The notes: generated from the sequence alone by a model not told the origin. Shown: positions 46,420-55,833, counted from the stretch's first letter. The stretch: DNA of 64,000 bases from an uncultured Desulfobacter sp. (GCF_963677125.1 NZ_OY781882.1:2116501-2180500), one strand, 5' to 3'. A program made the numbers and translations.

Positions 46420-46737
46420 TAATGAAATCAAGGGGTGTGATTCACACGCGCGCGCAAGGTGAAATGGTGCTGACATAATGTCAGTAGTTTTGAGCCAATA
46501 AATATAATGCGGACGGGGCAAAATCCAAATCGCTAAAATTTAGCGATTTGCTAAATTTATCAGCAACCTGCATAAAATTCTTAGCTGTAGCAGATGACCA
46601 CCCAAACTCAGCCTCCAACCAAGGCAGCCAATTGCCGTGGCCGATGGACTGTATAGGCGCACCTGTGTGAATAGTCCGGGCAGATCCCTTGAAAAAAAGA
46701 ATCGAGGCGCGTAGCTGCGCCGTTTTGTGGGGGCTTT
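46420..46737. other. Spacer between terminator and integrase 3' end
   Basis: 320 bases without a recognised gene. It contains GTGTGATTCACAC (an odd palindrome near 46435), a GCGCGCGC run and the palindrome AAATCGCTAAAATTTAGCGATTT near 46527. These may be protein-binding sites or remnants. Confidence 0.45.
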
Positions 46738-47931
46738 TTAGGGGCTCTGGCTTATTCCCGCCTTTAAGCCGTCAAGATAATCTGCCCAAGCCTGCATCAT
46801 TTCAATTCTTTCCTGTAAATACTTGGCGTGGTTATAACTGGCCCTAACCTCATTGGGGTCTTTGTGTCCAAGCTGCATTTCCACCAATTCGGATCTCCAT
46901 CCCAATTCATAAAGATTCGTACTCGCCATGGCCCTGAAACCATGCCCCACCATTTGTTCTTTTGAATATCCCATGCGCCTCAACGCTGATAGAACCGCAT
47001 TGTCACTCATTGGCCGTTCAGACGTCCGTATGGAAGGGAACAGATACCGCCCGCCTCCTGTCTTAGGATGTAACTCTGAAATGATCTTGAAAGCCTGGTT
47101 AGACAGCGGGACCATATGCTTGATGCGGCCTTTCATTTTTTCCGGGGGGATGATCCATAAACGCCGGTCAAAATCAATTTCTGACCATTCAGCGTGTCTA
47201 AGTTCTCCCGGGCGGACAAAAACCAGGGGGGCCAGCTTAAGAGCGGCCCTGGTGACTTCATTACCTTGGTATCCGTCAATAGCCCGCATTAAGCCGCCAA
47301 CCTCCTGGGGGTCTGTGATTGCAGCCATGTTCTTTGATGCGGTGGGAGTGAGAGCGCCTTTTAAGTCCCGGCAAGGATCGCCGTCAACAATCTCTTTGGC
47401 AACGCAATAGCGCATAATCTGAGAAATAATGGTTTTGATTCTGTGGGCGGACTCAATAGCGCCACGTTCCTCTACCCGGCGGCATACCGTCAAAACTTCT
47501 CTTGCCGTTATTTCAGATACCGGCCTGTCTTTGAGGTATGGCAGGATGTCCCTTTCAAGGCGAGATATAACGGTACGCCGATGGCCTTCTGTCCATTTCT
47601 GCCTTGCTTGCCACTCTTGAGAGAGAGCGCCAAAACTATTTTCTGATGATTCAAGCAGGGCTACCTTTACAGTTTTTTTGTGCTGGCTGGGGTCGATACC
47701 GTCATTCAATAAGTCCCTTGCTTTTTGGTGACTGGATCTTGCTTGTTTTAAAGTGATATCTGGAAAAACTCCAAGCGCCAGGGTTTTACGCTTATTCAGG
47801 AAACGGTAGTCATAACGCCAATATTTGCCCGTCTTGGTGATGAGCAGATACATACCTTGCCCATCGGTCAATTTCCACTGTTTTGCCCTTGGCTTTGCGT
47901 GCTCAACTTGTTTTTTGGTGAGTTTACCCAT
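46738..47931 (-). CDS. int: P4-type tyrosine integrase
   Basis: 397 residues. The N-terminal arm-binding domain (KLTDGQGMYLLITKTGKYWRY) and the central SAM-like domain are followed by the catalytic domain: Arg in FVRPGELRHAEW near 240, HGFRAMAS near 335, GHKDPNEVRASYNHAKYL with the nucleophile Tyr near 375. P4-type integrases target tRNA and tmRNA genes; here the target is ssrA, 205 bases upstream of its start. Catalyses insertion and, with an excisionase, excision. Confidence 0.93.
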   Translation of the reverse strand: MGKLTKKQVEHAKPRAKQWKLTDGQGMYLLITKTGKYWRYDYRFLNKRKTLALGVFPDITLKQARSSHQKARDLLNDGIDPSQHKKTVKVALLESSENSFGALSQEWQARQKWTEGHRRTVISRLERDILPYLKDRPVSEITAREVLTVCRRVEERGAIESAHRIKTIISQIMRYCVAKEIVDGDPCRDLKGALTPTASKNMAAITDPQEVGGLMRAIDGYQGNEVTRAALKLAPLVFVRPGELRHAEWSEIDFDRRLWIIPPEKMKGRIKHMVPLSNQAFKIISELHPKTGGGRYLFPSIRTSERPMSDNAVLSALRRMGYSKEQMVGHGFRAMASTNLYELGWRSELVEMQLGHKDPNEVRASYNHAKYLQERIEMMQAWADYLDGLKAGISQSP

Positions 47932-47999
47932 ATCCCCTCCCTGACGGCGTTTCGCGTGATTGACGGTATCGGACTTGACAAAGTCTGAAGCTACCGGTA

Positions 48000-48029
48000 G
48001 ATATACCGTTAGGGATAGCGGTATGTCAA
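48000..48029 (-). promoter_or_regulatory. Candidate int promoter with an inverted-repeat operator
   Basis: On the minus strand TTGACA (48029-48024), an 18-base spacer and TATATC (48005-48000). The spacer contains TACCG...CGGTA (48004-48023), an inverted repeat where a repressor or the integrase itself could bind. The int start is about 70 bases downstream. Confidence 0.45.
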
Positions 48030-48136
48030 GTGCTGGAATATGTTACAGCATGCACAAAAAAACCCTGATTTTTAGGGCGTTTCCCTTTAAAATCAAGGTC
48101 TTAGTGATGGTTTATGATGTGATGTGAATTTAAGTG

Positions 48137-48150
48137 TGGTGGAGGCGACG
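48137..48150 (-). repeat. Proximal attachment-site repeat in the ssrA 3' end
   Basis: TGGTGGAGGCGACG, the reverse complement of the last 14 bases of tmRNA including ACCA. Identical to 38305-38318. Because the element keeps the ssrA end intact, integration does not destroy the gene. Confidence 0.85.
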
Positions 48151-48491
48151 GGAGTTGAACCCGTGTCCGAAAACAATCAATCCAGGCTTCTACATGCTTA
48201 TCCTGAACTTTAAAATTGGCCGGGAAGGCTCCTTCAGGAGGGATACAACCCGGTGTATCCTGGAAAATTTAACTTTTGGACCCCAGGAAATTCCAAAAGC
48301 GGTCTTGCAAAGTCGACGCCCTGACCTGAATCTGCAAGAAGGATGTCAGGAGGACGGAAGCCGCCTTAAGCAGCTACAGCGTAGTTATAATCGTCTGCGA
48401 TTATGTTTAAGTCTTGCCAAGTTTACGAGCTGACAAACACTCGACATGCTACCTTGGACGTCAAAATCTCCGTCGAAACCATTACGCCCCC
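48137..48491 (-). ncRNA. ssrA: Transfer-messenger RNA (tmRNA)
   Basis: 355 bases. The 5' end GGGGGCG pairs with CGCCTCC before the encoded ACCA 3' end, giving a 7-bp acceptor stem. The 3' half has the T-arm GGTTCAACTCCCG. The tag frame at 48398-48366 reads ADDYNYAVAA followed by TAA. tmRNA rescues stalled ribosomes and marks the partial protein for proteolysis. The integrated element abuts the 3' end but leaves the mature RNA intact. smpB, its protein partner, is directly upstream. Confidence 0.95.
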
Positions 48492-48520
48492 AAATTTTAA
48501 AAGATCAAGTAACCTTTACT

Positions 48521-48548
48521 AGTATAATACCAAAAAGGTTTAAGTCAA
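48521..48548 (-). promoter_or_regulatory. Promoter of ssrA
   Basis: On the minus strand TTGACT (48548-48543), a 16-base spacer and TATACT (48526-48521), close to sigma-70 consensus. Transcription would start about 25 bases before the mature tmRNA 5' end, which fits RNase P processing of the leader. Confidence 0.7.
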
Positions 48549-48559
48549 TGATTTTATCA

Positions 48560-49021
48560 TCAGGAATATTTTTTTCTTTCACGGTCCATATCCCGTTTGA
48601 CATCCCGCTGCTTAATGGCTTCCCGTTTGTCATAAAGCTTTTTGCCCTTACCAAGACCGATGAGGACTTTTATCTTGTCATTTTTAAAATAAATTTTTAA
48701 CGGTACCAGGGTATACCCCTGTTCTTTTATTTTCCCGACAAGTTTTTTAATTTCATGACTGTGCAGCAAAAGTTTACGGGTGCGCATGGATTCATGGTTG
48801 GCATTATATGCATACGCATAGGGAGAAATGTGAAGCTGACGCAAAAAAACTTCCCCGCGCTTGATATCTGCGTAAGAATCTTTGAAACTGACCCGACCCT
48901 CTCTAATGGCTTTAACTTCTGAGCCCACCAGCACAATACCAGCTTCATACTCATCATCAATATGGTAATTGTGCCGGGCTTTTTTATTGGTGGCAATCAG
49001 TTTTGTGTATTTTGCGTTCAT
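48560..49021 (-). CDS. smpB: SsrA-binding protein
   Basis: 153 residues, usual length. N-terminal NKKARHNYHIDDEYEAGIVLVGSEVKAIREGRVSFKD region and IAPY-like HISPYAYAYNANHESMRTRKLLLH fold into the RNA-binding barrel; the tail LYDKREAIKQRDVKRDMDRERKK is the basic C-terminus that enters the ribosome. It carries tmRNA to stalled ribosomes. It starts 3 bases after ptsI ends and may share its operon; ssrA has its own promoter downstream. Confidence 0.95.
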   Translation of the reverse strand: MNAKYTKLIATNKKARHNYHIDDEYEAGIVLVGSEVKAIREGRVSFKDSYADIKRGEVFLRQLHISPYAYAYNANHESMRTRKLLLHSHEIKKLVGKIKEQGYTLVPLKIYFKNDKIKVLIGLGKGKKLYDKREAIKQRDVKRDMDRERKKYS

Positions 49022-49024
49022 GGC

Positions 49025-50794
49025 TTATTCCTCATTATCCTTATAAGGCAAAAGATCCTTGTATTCCGTTTGAATATAATCGACAATTTCCTGAACCGTT
49101 TGAAATCCAAGAATCGTTTGGGCATCTTGTTTTGCTTTTGATACATCCATGGACCGTATCATTTTTTTGATAACAGGGATGGCACCGGCATTCATGGACA
49201 GATTAGTTAACCCCAAACCAAGAAGCACGGGAATATTAATGGCGTCACCGGCCATTTCACCGCACATGACCAGCTCAATATCGTTTTCAGTTGCCGCATC
49301 CACGATAAGCCGGATCATCTTCAACACCGCAGGATTTAATGCCTGATAAAGATGCGCCACCCTGCGATTGCGCCGGTCAATGGCCATGGAGTACTGGATC
49401 AAATCATTGGTGCCGATACTGAAAAAATCAACATATCCGGCAAGCTCCCGGGCCATCATCACGGCCGAAGGCACCTCTATCATAATGCCCAGCGGAATAT
49501 CTTTGTTAAATATGCGTTCTTCGGACTCCAGTTCAATAACGGCCTTGTCAATACATGACTTGACACCAATAATTTCCTCAACACAGGAAATCATAGGAAT
49601 CAAAAGGTTGATATTTCCAAAAGCCGCAGCCCGTAAAATGGCTTTGATCTGGGTAATAAACATACCTTCATTTTCCAGACAAAACCTGACAGCTCTCAAG
49701 CCCAATGCAGGATTAGCCTCTTCCACCGGATCTATATAGGGATTAAATTTATCCCCATTGATATCCAATGTCCGGATGGTTACCGGGGCCGGATGCATAA
49801 GTTCTGCAAGCTCCTTGTATTTCTGCAGCATTTGATCCTCGGTGGGAAACCGATTTAGATCCAGCATTAAAAACTCCGATCTAAACAGTCCGATACCGGC
49901 GGCCTTATTATCCTTGGCAGACACCACCTCTTCCACAAGCTCTATATTGGCAAGAAGATTAATGGGGGTCCCATCGGCGGTGATTGCGGGCAGATGGCTC
50001 TCCCGTTCAATATCTGCCCGATAGGCTTCAAACCGTGCCATTTTTTCTTCATACCGAAACAGGGTATCTTCATCCGGATTGATAATGATAATACCGGCAG
50101 TACCATCTACAATGAGGATCGCATCGTTATTGATATTTGCCGTAGCATTTCCAAGCCCGATAACAGACGGAATTTTAAGGGATTTTGCCACAATACTTGT
50201 ATGAGAATCCTTACCGCCTCTGTCCGTTACAAATCCTTTGATACGTTCAAGCTGAATCTGGCTGGTATCAGCAGGAGAAAGATCATGGGCAACAATAATG
50301 ACACGCTTGTTGATTTCGCTGATTCGAAGATCAGCCTCACCCACAAGATAATTCATAATTTTGTCTGATACCTGAATAATATCATCGCCCCTGGCCCGAA
50401 GATACGGATCATTGATTTGCTCAAACATCCGAATGATACGCCTGGATACCCGACGAAGCGCCCACTCCGCATTAACATGATCCGTGGTGATGGTATCAAT
50501 GGTTTTGCCGTAAAGCATCTTATCCTTGAACAAAACCATATGAGTTTCAAGGATATTCAAATTCTCACTTAAATCATCCCCAAGAGATTCAATGGCCCTG
50601 GCATGGTCTTTTTTGGCTTTATCCACTGCACTCTTAAACCGGGTTATTTCATCAGGGATCATCTCCGGGCTTACAGGATAGCGTTTAATGAGATTAACGC
50701 CCTCCCGGTCAACAAGATAAGCCTTTCCAATACAGATCCCTGGAGAACCGCTGATACCCCTGAGAACAATTTGATCCGTAACGGCTCTATTCAT
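49025..50794 (-). CDS. ptsI: Phosphoenolpyruvate-protein phosphotransferase (enzyme I)
   Basis: 589 residues from the ATG at 50794 (overlapping ptsH by 8 bases). Enzyme I transfers phosphate from PEP to HPr. Active-site His lies in RGGKDSHTSIVAKSL near 200; PEP-binding segments include GIGLFRSEFLMLD, PVTIRTLDINGDK, MIEVPSAV, FFSIGTNDLIQYSMAIDR and VMCGEMAGD. No sugar-specific EII genes are in the window, so the pair may serve regulation rather than sugar uptake. Confidence 0.93.
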   Translation of the reverse strand: MNRAVTDQIVLRGISGSPGICIGKAYLVDREGVNLIKRYPVSPEMIPDEITRFKSAVDKAKKDHARAIESLGDDLSENLNILETHMVLFKDKMLYGKTIDTITTDHVNAEWALRRVSRRIIRMFEQINDPYLRARGDDIIQVSDKIMNYLVGEADLRISEINKRVIIVAHDLSPADTSQIQLERIKGFVTDRGGKDSHTSIVAKSLKIPSVIGLGNATANINNDAILIVDGTAGIIIINPDEDTLFRYEEKMARFEAYRADIERESHLPAITADGTPINLLANIELVEEVVSAKDNKAAGIGLFRSEFLMLDLNRFPTEDQMLQKYKELAELMHPAPVTIRTLDINGDKFNPYIDPVEEANPALGLRAVRFCLENEGMFITQIKAILRAAAFGNINLLIPMISCVEEIIGVKSCIDKAVIELESEERIFNKDIPLGIMIEVPSAVMMARELAGYVDFFSIGTNDLIQYSMAIDRRNRRVAHLYQALNPAVLKMIRLIVDAATENDIELVMCGEMAGDAINIPVLLGLGLTNLSMNAGAIPVIKKMIRSMDVSKAKQDAQTILGFQTVQEIVDYIQTEYKDLLPYKDNEE

Positions 50795-51089
50795 TTTTAT
50801 TTTCCCCAAATCCAATATCAAAAAAATCTTTAATTTTATCTGCTAAGGCTGTGTCTTCTTCTTTTTCGGCAAAAATGGATACCTTTGTCCCTGTAATCGC
50901 ACACAGGGATAAAATTTCAATAATGCTTGCAGCGTCCACAACGCTTTTCCCATTTGACAACCAGATGTCACCATCAGCACCCTGGGCCATTGCCGCAATG
51001 ACTGCCGCAGGCCGCGCATGCATCCCCAAAGCATTGGCAACTTTTGTCTCCCGGAATACTGAATATTTAAAATCCAAGTTTATAGTCAT
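50787..51089 (-). CDS. ptsH: HPr phosphocarrier protein
   Basis: 100 residues from the ATG at 51089; the longer frame from 51155 is unlikely, though no start has a clear ribosome site. Active His24 in ALGMHARPAA, and a Ser in VVDAASIIEIL at the position of the regulatory Ser46. It receives phosphate from enzyme I. The last 8 bases overlap ptsI. Confidence 0.85.
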   Translation of the reverse strand: MTINLDFKYSVFRETKVANALGMHARPAAVIAAMAQGADGDIWLSNGKSVVDAASIIEILSLCAITGTKVSIFAEKEEDTALADKIKDFFDIGFGENKNE

Positions 51090-51267
51090 AAAAGTTGAGT
51101 GTTTTCTTTTTTTGTCATCAAAAAAAATAATAGACTGAATGTGCCAACCAACCAACTTGATCAGTTATCCCAAATTGGATAGTATATACCACATTTAATA
51201 TATTTTCACCAGTTGGGTTGGCTGACCCAAACCTGCATTCTGAACCGTTTTTAGTAAGGAGTTGAAC

Positions 51268-51933
51268 ATGAGCACACCCAAGAGCATCCAGTACCCAATT
51301 GATGATTTCAAGTCCGGTGAATCATGGCGTCTGTTTAAAATTATGGGTGAATTTGTTGAAGGTATAGACGGACTTCATGACCTGGGGCCTGCAGTATCTA
51401 TTTTCGGTTCTGCGAGAACTGCCAAAGGCCACCCAGACTACGAAACGGCAAGAAAGACAGCAGCCTGTTTTGCAGCCGGCGGCTATGCGGTCATCACAGG
51501 TGGCGGTCCGGGTATAATGGAAGCCGCAAACCTTGGCGCAGCAGAGCAGAGCGGAGAATCTGTAGGGTTAAAAATTGCCCTGCCCTTTGAAGAAAAAGGC
51601 AATGCATATATGACCCGATCGCTGGACTTTCATTACTTTTTTATACGAAAAGTCATGTTTGTAAAATACGCCCAAGCCTATATTATTATGCCTGGAGGAC
51701 TTGGTACAATGGATGAAATGTTCGAAACCTTGACCCTGGTACAGACCCAGCGCATCCGAAAAATGCCCGTGATTTTAATGAACAAAAAGTTCTGGGCCGG
51801 ACTTCTGGACTGGATCAAAAAATCACTTGCCGGGAACGGATTGATCTCATCCGGGGATATGGACCTATTCTCCTTAGTTGACACCCCGGAACAGGCACTT
51901 GAAATAGTAGACAACTTCTATAAACAAACCTGA
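51268..51933 (+). CDS. LOG-family Rossmann protein (TIGR00730)
   Basis: 221 residues from the ATG at 51268 (AAGGA seven bases before). GGGPGIMEAANLGA near 83 and the motif PGGLGTMDEMFE near 140 define the LOG family. Members cleave ribose-5'-phosphate from nucleoside monophosphates or bind nucleotides; some produce cytokinins, others regulate metabolism. The bacterial role is often unknown. It lies alone on the plus strand between ptsH and the adenylate cyclase-like gene. Confidence 0.85.
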   Translation: MSTPKSIQYPIDDFKSGESWRLFKIMGEFVEGIDGLHDLGPAVSIFGSARTAKGHPDYETARKTAACFAAGGYAVITGGGPGIMEAANLGAAEQSGESVGLKIALPFEEKGNAYMTRSLDFHYFFIRKVMFVKYAQAYIIMPGGLGTMDEMFETLTLVQTQRIRKMPVILMNKKFWAGLLDWIKKSLAGNGLISSGDMDLFSLVDTPEQALEIVDNFYKQT

Positions 51934-51966
51934 TCTGATAATATGCCCCCTTCCTATTGAAAGTTA

Positions 51967-54900
51967 TCATTGAAGCCCCCTTCTGGGGACATGAAAAACG
52001 GTATTTTGGGGCAACCGCTTTAAACCAAGCCCGTTACAGATATGTTTTTTAACCGGTTCAAGATGCGCCACCGGTTTTTTAAGTCTAGCGGCGCGCAGAA
52101 ACATCTCTTCCCAGGAATTCAAGTAAACCAATGTAAAATCTGAAATGCTGCCACTCGGTTTTGAGGCATAAAAATTAATGGAGACAAACAGATTCTTGAT
52201 GAAAGGCTTTCTTCTCAATGCATCAAAACTAATCGGTTTTTCTAATTCAGGGGTGAAAAAATCATGCATGGCCCGGTAAAGTTTTTCAATACTGTCGTGG
52301 GAAACTTCTGTGGAATTCGGCGCCATGGTTAAAAAAGTCTGATCTGTATACATATAATTGTGAATCAGCCAAGCCCCAATCTCTTCCACAGAATTTGCCG
52401 TGAGTATAGATTCCTCATCCATTCCGGTCTGGATAGAAGGCTTATGGATCAATTCCCATTGGCCGTATTTTTTGTTGGACGGGATAAGGTATTTTATATA
52501 AAGCCTTGAAAAATGGCGATCCCCACTTGAAATTAAAAGCAATTTTTTGATTTTACCGGGCTTATCCTGGAACTGAATATCCACTTTGCGCTCAAGGACC
52601 ATACGGTCCTGCTCGGAAATCGCCAGGTCGGCATCATCCCTGAACCGGCTTTTCAAGTCCGTATACCGTGTCATCATATATTGTTCTATGGTCAAGGAAA
52701 GTCGATGGATCGCGATATACGGCCAGGTCTTAAACCGACCGATATCAAACACCTTTTCCCGGGGCCAGTCCCATTCTTGCAGACACCTTTCCAAAAGGAT
52801 ACGCCGCAGGCCGAAAACACTGGAATCCAGCTCCGATTGTTTTGTAATTCCCAGCTTTAGAAAAAAACAGGTGAGCAAAAGCTTGATGGAGCGTGTGTCC
52901 CCTGAATTCATATAAAACTGAATCATGGTATTGAGCAAAATAATATAGGAATCGTTCTGACCCGGCTTCAGATGGGTCCCGGAATTCATCCATTCATTTT
53001 TATACTCATTACACAGCATGGGCTCCTGGCCATAGGTATTGATGTACTTTTCCAGCAGGGCCATCTTAATAACCGATTTAAATGGGCTTTTCAGCCATTT
53101 AAACATTTGCCAGATAGAGGCACCGAAATACTCATTACGTGGTACGGCATGAATATCACCCAGGTCAATATGCCGTTTAGTACCGGGCAAACGATTAATG
53201 CAGTCAAAAATCAAATCATAGTAATTGACACTGATGCTCGTGGGAAGCGCCGTCCACAAGGGCAGTCTGCCTGCCACATGGATCATGGTCCGGTAGAACT
53301 CCTCCTTGAGTAACAACGCCTGGGCAGAACCTGAACTTTCCTGGGAGGAACCGCCAAAATCATTATCACGGGCCTTAAAAATATCCACAAGAAAAAAGGT
53401 AACCTGAATTTTAAACCGTTCCAGGGCCATGGCTTCCAGGGCATCCAGTTTCCGGCGCAAAAGACCAGTCGCCTGAAGCCCCAACCGCTTTTCATCTATA
53501 CAAATCCAGTAATCAATGTCAGACTCCGCAGTCTGGGCAACGGATCCAACACTTCCCATGGAATATATTGCAAGGATGCATGGATCAGGATGCCGACGAA
53601 TGATCAAATTGGCACCACCCAGGTATTGTCGGCCAACCCGTTCAGCCTCCCTGGACGGTAGATAATCGGCCACACCACAAGGCGTTGATGACGGAATCTT
53701 GCTGGTTTCCGGCATTGCAATATTTTCATGGAGCAATAAAGGGAGAAGCTGAAAAAAATCTGCCTGCTCCGGTTTGAAAATGTCAAAGGCCGCCAGAAGG
53801 CTTAATTTATTCTGTTTGAGAAATTTTGCCTGTCCGAAATGAACAAATTCACAGAAAAGGAGCATATTTATTTCATCTGCCAGCCGGGGATCAATTCTTG
53901 GCAGATCATTAAAGCTGAGTTGGTATTCCCGGTCATTATAATTCAAATTCCGGGTACGCAGATCTGTGGCTGCATGCGATGCAAATCGGCAGAATCGAGC
54001 CCCCGCATTGGTAAAGTCCGCCATGTGCAGCCAAGCATTAGCAAAGGAGAGGCCGGACAGTCGTGCATGGGCAAAGACAGCACAGGTCAATTTTGCTTCA
54101 TTAAAGGAGGATTTTGCAATGACGCTTTCGATGAACAAACCATCGCTCATGTCCGTCCCGTTTAAATTACAATTATAAAACGAAGCGTTTTGAAAACTGC
54201 ACTGACTGAATTTTGCATTTTGTGCAGACACATTGACAAAAACAGCATTATCAAAGCAGGTCAAATCAAACACAGCCTCATCCAAATTCATATTGTAAAA
54301 CAGGGAACCTCGGCAGATACCGCCTGACACGCGAACACCTGTCATCAACGTATCAACAATCTGTGCATGGGTCAGATTAAGTATGGATCGGGTAAAATCC
54401 ATTCCGGACAAATCCAGGTCACGGAGAACCGCCTTTTGAAAATCCAAGTCCTGGGGAATAATCCCTTGCTTTAAATCATCCAATTTCTTTTGGACCGGGT
54501 CCTTGAGTACGAACTTAAAAAAGGTGGTCACCGATTTTTTCTCAGGCATTTGTGTCTGGACCTCTTTAAAAGGCGCGGTAATGCTTTGGCGTTCTTTGAG
54601 CAACAGGTTCTGGGTTTTTACCATGAACCTGTCCACTTCTGATTTGGTCTTGGCCGAGCCGCAAATGCCTATGTTATCTTTTAGAACCCTAACCACCCGT
54701 TCCGGACGTTTTTTGATCATACCGAAAAGACACGCCAGGTTGACATCATAATTTAAACCCTTATATGCATCCTTGTGCAGGGCAATATCCTGAAGGGCAA
54801 AAAACGCGAGTCTTGACAAATTCGAAATTTCCATGTGAATGATGGGAATAATGGACGGGTATCTGTCTCGAACCATCTCCATGACCTTGTGAAAAGGATA

Positions 54901-55833
54901 TCTGCCGGTCACAACAAGTGCTCTGAAAGCGCTGATGGCTTCATTGGTCTTGGCTTTTAGAAATCGTTGAAATACGGGCTCGAACAGCTCCGGATACTGC
55001 CCAAGGGATGAATTTTCAATCAAACCGTATACAGTTATCCTGACCCTTTTTACGGTTTCCTGGGTTATTATTTTTTTAAAAATGCGCAACGGCACCTTTG
55101 ATCGCATCATCGAAATGGCTTTAAGGCCGGCAATTCTGTCTTGGGGCTCCATGGACAAAAGCTCATTTTCTTCTATAAGCAAAGGATTGCGCAACGCGGC
55201 ATCAATATTTTTCAAATAAGGATCAACATCCCGTCCCCTGTCAAACAGCCCGGCATAGTACCAGGTCACGGCTTCACGCTGCTTAACACCGGTAAGCACA
55301 TAACGAAACAACCCGGCAAAACGCAGACGAATGGCAGGGTCGGCCTGTAGATATTGGTCGGCAAAAATCAAACGAAGGCGGTCATCCAGATTTTTGATAC
55401 AATTTTTTATCACGTCCTGGGATACCCGCTCCAGGTAAATGGCTTTAAAAGCAAAAAAAGCACCGATACTGCCGATATCCATAAGGGCATTGATAAGGAC
55501 GCTTTTATCTGAAAAAGCCATTTGCATAAAAATCTTACGGTAAATCAACGCAGCCCCTTGATAGGCTTCAGCCTCGGCCTGTTTTAACGGTTTATTTTTC
55601 AGCGGCGCTTCAATATTCTTGCGAATAACAAAAGTCATATCGCTCAAACTTTTTTTCCCCGCTTCTCTTAGCGGGTAATGGGTTGAAAAAACGCTGCTTA
55701 AAATTGGCAGAAGCCCCAGATAAACGGGCAATTGTGGCGCCCGAAGGACCAAATCTTTACGCTGCTGTTCATCAAGGTTTTTCCAGTAATCATCAAAGGT
55801 TTGACGATCAAATTCAGAATTCGAGTCCCCCAT
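51967..55833 (-). CDS. Class I adenylate cyclase-like protein with pentapeptide repeats
   Basis: 1288 residues, much longer than the 850 of enterobacterial CyaA. The N-terminal 450 residues look like helical repeats. Pentapeptide repeats occupy about 470-620 (LDLSGMDFTRS, NAKFSQCSFQNASFYNCNL, AKLTCAVFAHARLSGLSFAN). A class I nucleotidyltransferase domain follows: YSMGSVGSVAQTAESDIDYWIC near 755-775 with the DxD pair expected for catalysis, then FFLVD. The C-terminal part is CyaA-like. It probably makes cAMP, but activity is not proven. Convergent with the LOG gene and close to ptsHI, whose products control class I cyclases in enteric bacteria. Confidence 0.8.
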   Translation of the reverse strand: MGDSNSEFDRQTFDDYWKNLDEQQRKDLVLRAPQLPVYLGLLPILSSVFSTHYPLREAGKKSLSDMTFVIRKNIEAPLKNKPLKQAEAEAYQGAALIYRKIFMQMAFSDKSVLINALMDIGSIGAFFAFKAIYLERVSQDVIKNCIKNLDDRLRLIFADQYLQADPAIRLRFAGLFRYVLTGVKQREAVTWYYAGLFDRGRDVDPYLKNIDAALRNPLLIEENELLSMEPQDRIAGLKAISMMRSKVPLRIFKKIITQETVKRVRITVYGLIENSSLGQYPELFEPVFQRFLKAKTNEAISAFRALVVTGRYPFHKVMEMVRDRYPSIIPIIHMEISNLSRLAFFALQDIALHKDAYKGLNYDVNLACLFGMIKKRPERVVRVLKDNIGICGSAKTKSEVDRFMVKTQNLLLKERQSITAPFKEVQTQMPEKKSVTTFFKFVLKDPVQKKLDDLKQGIIPQDLDFQKAVLRDLDLSGMDFTRSILNLTHAQIVDTLMTGVRVSGGICRGSLFYNMNLDEAVFDLTCFDNAVFVNVSAQNAKFSQCSFQNASFYNCNLNGTDMSDGLFIESVIAKSSFNEAKLTCAVFAHARLSGLSFANAWLHMADFTNAGARFCRFASHAATDLRTRNLNYNDREYQLSFNDLPRIDPRLADEINMLLFCEFVHFGQAKFLKQNKLSLLAAFDIFKPEQADFFQLLPLLLHENIAMPETSKIPSSTPCGVADYLPSREAERVGRQYLGGANLIIRRHPDPCILAIYSMGSVGSVAQTAESDIDYWICIDEKRLGLQATGLLRRKLDALEAMALERFKIQVTFFLVDIFKARDNDFGGSSQESSGSAQALLLKEEFYRTMIHVAGRLPLWTALPTSISVNYYDLIFDCINRLPGTKRHIDLGDIHAVPRNEYFGASIWQMFKWLKSPFKSVIKMALLEKYINTYGQEPMLCNEYKNEWMNSGTHLKPGQNDSYIILLNTMIQFYMNSGDTRSIKLLLTCFFLKLGITKQSELDSSVFGLRRILLERCLQEWDWPREKVFDIGRFKTWPYIAIHRLSLTIEQYMMTRYTDLKSRFRDDADLAISEQDRMVLERKVDIQFQDKPGKIKKLLLISSGDRHFSRLYIKYLIPSNKKYGQWELIHKPSIQTGMDEESILTANSVEEIGAWLIHNYMYTDQTFLTMAPNSTEVSHDSIEKLYRAMHDFFTPELEKPISFDALRRKPFIKNLFVSINFYASKPSGSISDFTLVYLNSWEEMFLRAARLKKPVAHLEPVKKHICNGLGLKRLPQNTVFHVPRRGLQ

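Larger units (their letters stand above)
38305..48150. mobile_element. Integrated satellite-like element at the ssrA 3' end
   Basis: About 9.8 kb bounded by the 14-bp direct repeat TGGTGGAGGCGACG at 38305-38318 and 48137-48150. The right copy is the 3' end of ssrA. Content: HTH/excisionase-like gene, CHC2 primase, P-loop ATPase, a run of small unknown genes on the plus strand, and a minus-strand tyrosine integrase next to ssrA. No capsid, tail, terminase, lysis, relaxase or mating genes are recognised. The pattern fits P4-like satellites or phage-inducible islands, or a non-conjugative integrative element. Excision would place ssrA next to the recC upstream region. Confidence 0.85.

Noticed and set aside
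38319..48136. Prophage with structural genes
   Set aside because: No terminase, portal, capsid, tail, holin or lysin is recognisable among the genes.
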